Below are positions 61,235 through 64,000 of a stretch of 64,000 nucleotides of DNA, piece by piece. Below the pieces are notes generated by a model, which saw only the letters and a list, made by a program, of their open reading frames with translations, ran no database searches and was not told the origin of the DNA. Position numbers and translations under genes: made by a program. This DNA is from Endomychus coccineus. Taxonomy: Eukaryota > Arthropoda > Insecta > Coleoptera > Endomychidae. How positions within the stretch are numbered: the first letter of the stretch is position 1; the number at the start of each line of letters is the position of its first letter. The stretch covers positions 192,145,322 to 192,209,321 of the forward strand of contig OY294067.1 in the NCBI GenBank assembly GCA_958510875.1, in the 5' to 3' direction.

Positions 61235-62054
61235 ACGTAATAATGAAAGAAAAATTTCAAGTACAGTATGTTATATATTATTCGTACATTGTATAAGACT
61301 ATTGCGAATAATATGATTTTGACGCAACAGAAAACGAGCTATTTAAAAATATTTACACATGTCATAGTATTTTCCTAACCTAATTCACAGAAATAAACCA
61401 AATTATAGTGTAGTTCATATTATACCGTTGACCTTAACTGTAATAAACCAACTAGCTGATCTATTGTGTTGGTCCCAACAGCTTCAAACCCCAAGAAATG
61501 GGTGCAGGGTCGGCTTTTAAATACATATTGATTTAGATTTATTTCTACTTTACTAATTTTATATTGAATTTACATTAAATTTAGGCACTGTTATCACTGT
61601 TATCTTCATCTAAACCTATACTTATTATTAAGGGTTGACATTAGTAATCATAAACGAATAAGAGTTTTCCACCTTAATTACATGTTGTCTACACAAGTCT
61701 TACTTACTATGTTTTTTTATTAATTCAGATATGTTTAATGTGAGGGAAATATTATTCTTTCCAATATTTCATTTGACTTCGTGTTGAATTAAATACAATA
61801 CAATAGTAGGGGGAAGACGCAACAATTTATGTACATTTCCTGTTACAAGTTTATCACACACGAATTCTCTGTTAATTTTGAAACCTTTAATACTACCTCA
61901 GAGTTTCTTCAAAATATACTATATTATTATCTATCATAAAAGTTTTAATGTCTGCTTTGGTGCTGTTAGAGTTAGGCAACATTTTTACTTGACGACTATG
62001 ATGACTAGTATTGTCTCTACACACAGAGCTAAAGAGTGATTTTAAGTGAGTTTT
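61235..62054. other. Nothing recognised
   Basis: AT-rich DNA; a GC-richer phrase at about 61465-61525 ('ggtcccaacagcttcaaacc') may belong to an unknown repeat. Confidence 0.35.
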
Positions 62055-62430
62055 ATTCCGAATGATAGTATAACCAAACTATTGGGATTCAGCAAACATA
62101 AAATGACACCACGTGAACCAGCGACGTATCTGACCAGCCAATAAACATCATCAAACTATTAGAGTGGAGTGTAACTTAACCGCAGGAGCATATAACAATA
62201 AGTTAGCTCATACAATATACGACCTTTCCCCTCTTGTACCACCTGATTTCTCCATAGATATAGAACCTGAAAACCTTATTTACCTACTGGTCATCCACAA
62301 GACGTCCTTTGATAACATCGCACTGCATAATTTAGATCAGAATTGGAAACGGGTAAATTTTCGGTTAGAAGAAATCATTATATGGTTGGAGTTGAAAGAG
62401 GCCGCTAGAGATTATGGCTTTCAACAATGA
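62055..62430 (+). pseudogene. Diverged Polinton penton-like gene, C-terminal part
   Basis: Plus strand: SITKLLGFSKHKM (about 62068-62110), then INIIK, a small frame change near 62160, VECNLTAGAYNNKLAHTIYD, LVPPDFSIDIEPENLIYLLV and a terminal VNFRLEE. These are the same landmarks as the copy at 1479-2178 (LLGFS, NIIKV, HTIYDF, LYLPV, NFRGE) but the sequence differs widely, so it comes from another Polinton lineage. The N-terminal half is missing. It is followed by the capsid start. Confidence 0.75.
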
Positions 62431-62590
62431 GTATTAGACCAATACTTCCCAGCATTCATTATATACAACGAATTCATCTGAGAAGATAGTTGCAGCCGAC
62501 GTCAGCCATAACCTACAACGATTTCAAAGGAGGAGGTTGCTGCTGCAGCACTATCATTTGTGAATATAAATTTTTCAAGTCTCTTGTTTA

Positions 62591-62790
62591 CGATGTCGGA
62601 AAAACTTAAAATATTCAGAGACCCTAACTTCAATGAAGACATCATCCGAGAAGAAACTCGCATGTACTATCCACATAAAAAATCTCTCGGCAACAGCAAT
62701 GAAATTGTAACGATGATATTCGTTTTATACAGGAATATAGCGTACGCGACGTCATATTAGAAGATTCAAAGTATCAAACTTCAAACACAT
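62591..62790 (+). pseudogene. Diverged Polinton major capsid, N-terminal fragment
   Basis: ATG at 62593 (MSEKLKIFRDPNFNEDIIRE) then YYPHKKSLGNSNEI; after a frame change near 62712 DDIRFIQEYSVRDVILEDSK continues. The acidic/charged start followed by 'Y.P.....NNNEI' is how capsid genes begin in this class. The position, about 160 bp after the penton relic on the same strand, matches the order in the 1-2.2 kb block. The remaining 350 or so residues are absent. Confidence 0.6.
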
Positions 62791-62799
62791 CCATATTGA

Positions 62800-63029
62800 A
62801 AAACTATACATCATTATGGGACCGGTGATAATCCGGCTTGAGCTACTGGCAGAACCGAGCGTCATCCTGCCGAGAATAGAAGGAGGGAATCACTTCCTTG
62901 CTAGACACCGTCCGATTTTCAGTTTTTCAAGAGAACGTGGTCTATGAAAGATATGGGGAGTAATTAAAAGGGTTGCGACACGTAAAGCTACAATTAAACA
63001 AGGCGTATAATGTTCAAAAGCACCATTAC
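62800..63029. other. Unassigned junction DNA
   Basis: Between the Polinton relic and the gypsy integrase tail; no motif recognised. Confidence 0.3.
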
Positions 63030-63230
63030 AACCTACGCCGTACAGATTTGTTGCCGAAGGTTGGAGAACAGGTAATGAAGGATTTGCAGCCAAACTAGCA
63101 CTGAAATATGCCGGCCCATTTGAAGTAAAGAAAATCGTTTCACCGATGGTAGTATTATTGGATAACGGACGTAACCGCAAACTGTTTCGAGTTCATGTAA
63201 AAGACGAAGAAAGTTTCCATAGAATGATAT
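63030..63230 (+). pseudogene. Gypsy-type integrase C-terminal fragment
   Basis: The plus strand reads RFVAEGWRTGNEGFAAKLAL, KYAGPFEVKKIVSPMVVLLD, then NRKLFRVHVKDEESF. GFAAKLA.KY.GPF....VSP..Y.L and a following HV.DL-like motif are typical of the SH3-like C-terminal domain of insect gypsy integrases. It lies about 60 bases upstream of the LTR-like repeat B, as expected for the 3' end of an LTR element without env. Confidence 0.65.
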
Positions 63231-63288
63231 GTTGTTTTCTTTTATTAGATACGAGTTCCATTTGATATTGAATTGGAGTTGACAAGGA

Positions 63289-63830
63289 TGTGACGGTCCT
63301 TTTTGGCGATAATTACTCACGACGACTTCAACACTCCTTCAAATCTATCAGATCTGCATCTAATTTACTTTCATGTTGATTTCGTGGGCGCCAGATTTTT
63401 GTTAAGGTTTTCTCCTCGTTGAGGGCTTATGCTAAAGTCCCCCATCACAAAGCGTATCACGGTGCTATCTATGAATAGCCTTGTCCCAGGGTAGACTCAG
63501 TGAAGTAAGTAACCGGGGGTCGATAGGTCAGACGGAATAATATTAGAATTGCAGGCTTCAATTGCAATTAATACTTGGTTACTCAAATGATGTTGCAGAA
63601 AGTTATGTTGAACAAACACGGAACTTCCCAATAATAAGGTTATTTATAGCTTTAACATCGATAAATATTTGACTCTGTCTAAATAATGATTTATTTATCC
63701 CGACCCGAGAGAAGCACAAGGAAGCTCAGAAACAATAATTGCAAATAAAGCGGTCCAAGCAGGATATGTCCTTATTATAGCATTGTAAGCAAATAGTCAT
63801 AAGAGTATTATTAAAAACGGCTATTCATGC
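63289..63830 (+). repeat. LTR-like repeat B (pairs with 40624-41183)
   Basis: Starts TGTGACGG and follows repeat A through 'attcatgc'. Preceded by an integrase tail on the same strand, so it is probably a 3' LTR, while repeat A is followed by gag and is probably a 5' LTR. The remaining 63831-64000 shows nothing recognised. Confidence 0.65.
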
Positions 63831-64000
63831 CTACTTGGGTTTACACAGCGTGTAGACTGGCGGTGGACTATCTACGACATACCCGTATTTTTGGGTAGAC
63901 ACAATGTATATTGATGTGGCGTGATTCCCTTCTACTCCAATCATGCACACCCCCTGACATAATACAATTACTTAATAAATTCAGTTTTACGATTATCGGT

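Overview
This looks like an AT-rich arthropod, probably insect, nuclear genome segment. It contains spliced genes with GT/AG introns, arthropod transposon families (BEL/Pao, gypsy/errantivirus-like, Jockey/I/R4-type LINEs, Penelope, P, mariner, Harbinger and hAT-like MITEs) and Polinton (Maverick, adintovirus-like) DNA. The order of the insect cannot be fixed from the sequence. About 85-90% of the window is mobile DNA in various states of decay. I support only two clear host genes.

Layout. (1) 1-10.4 kb: two Polinton fragments in inverted orientation. The left one runs off the window edge. It has a minus-strand virion block (pVI-like, small ORF, penton-like, double jelly-roll major capsid) facing a plus-strand block (coiled coil, chromo-type DDE integrase, unknown 205-aa protein). 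The right one has a second, 5'-truncated but nearly identical capsid gene plus three more genes. The left copy is broken by two homopolymer frameshifts and one nonsense codon. No polymerase, packaging ATPase or protease gene is visible in the window. (2) 10.4-13.3 kb: minisatellite DNA, a dead Harbinger transposase and small relics. (3) 14.4-37.8 kb: a plus-strand host gene homologous to human C9orf78 (Tls1 family). It has four coding exons whose splice phases agree and which sum to 882 nt (293 aa). Its introns hold a BEL/Pao element with its reverse transcriptase deleted, several LINE relics, a mariner-like deletion derivative, MITEs and a P-superfamily element with 8-bp target duplications. 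(4) 38-43.5 kb: an AT microsatellite, a ZMYM1/hAT-like fragment, a gypsy LTR-gag-protease relic and a LINE relic. (5) 43.9-46.2 kb: a minus-strand host gene for a cysteine-repeat plus fibronectin-III protein, with an upstream exon not located. (6) 47-61.2 kb: nested LINE, mariner, R4-like, gypsy, I-type and Penelope insertions. (7) 62-64 kb: a third, diverged Polinton relic (penton then capsid), then a gypsy integrase tail and an LTR-like repeat.

The most informative structures are these. The inverted Polinton capsid pair is very similar at the protein level. A P-like element carries a THAP exon, and a 22-bp stump of the same family lies upstream of the host gene. An R4-like element has the exact geometry of a twin-priming inversion. 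One gypsy element is interrupted both by a 5'-truncated I-type LINE with a 16-bp target duplication and by two head-to-head Penelope copies inside its envelope gene. All family assignments come from reading motifs by eye; no database search was run.
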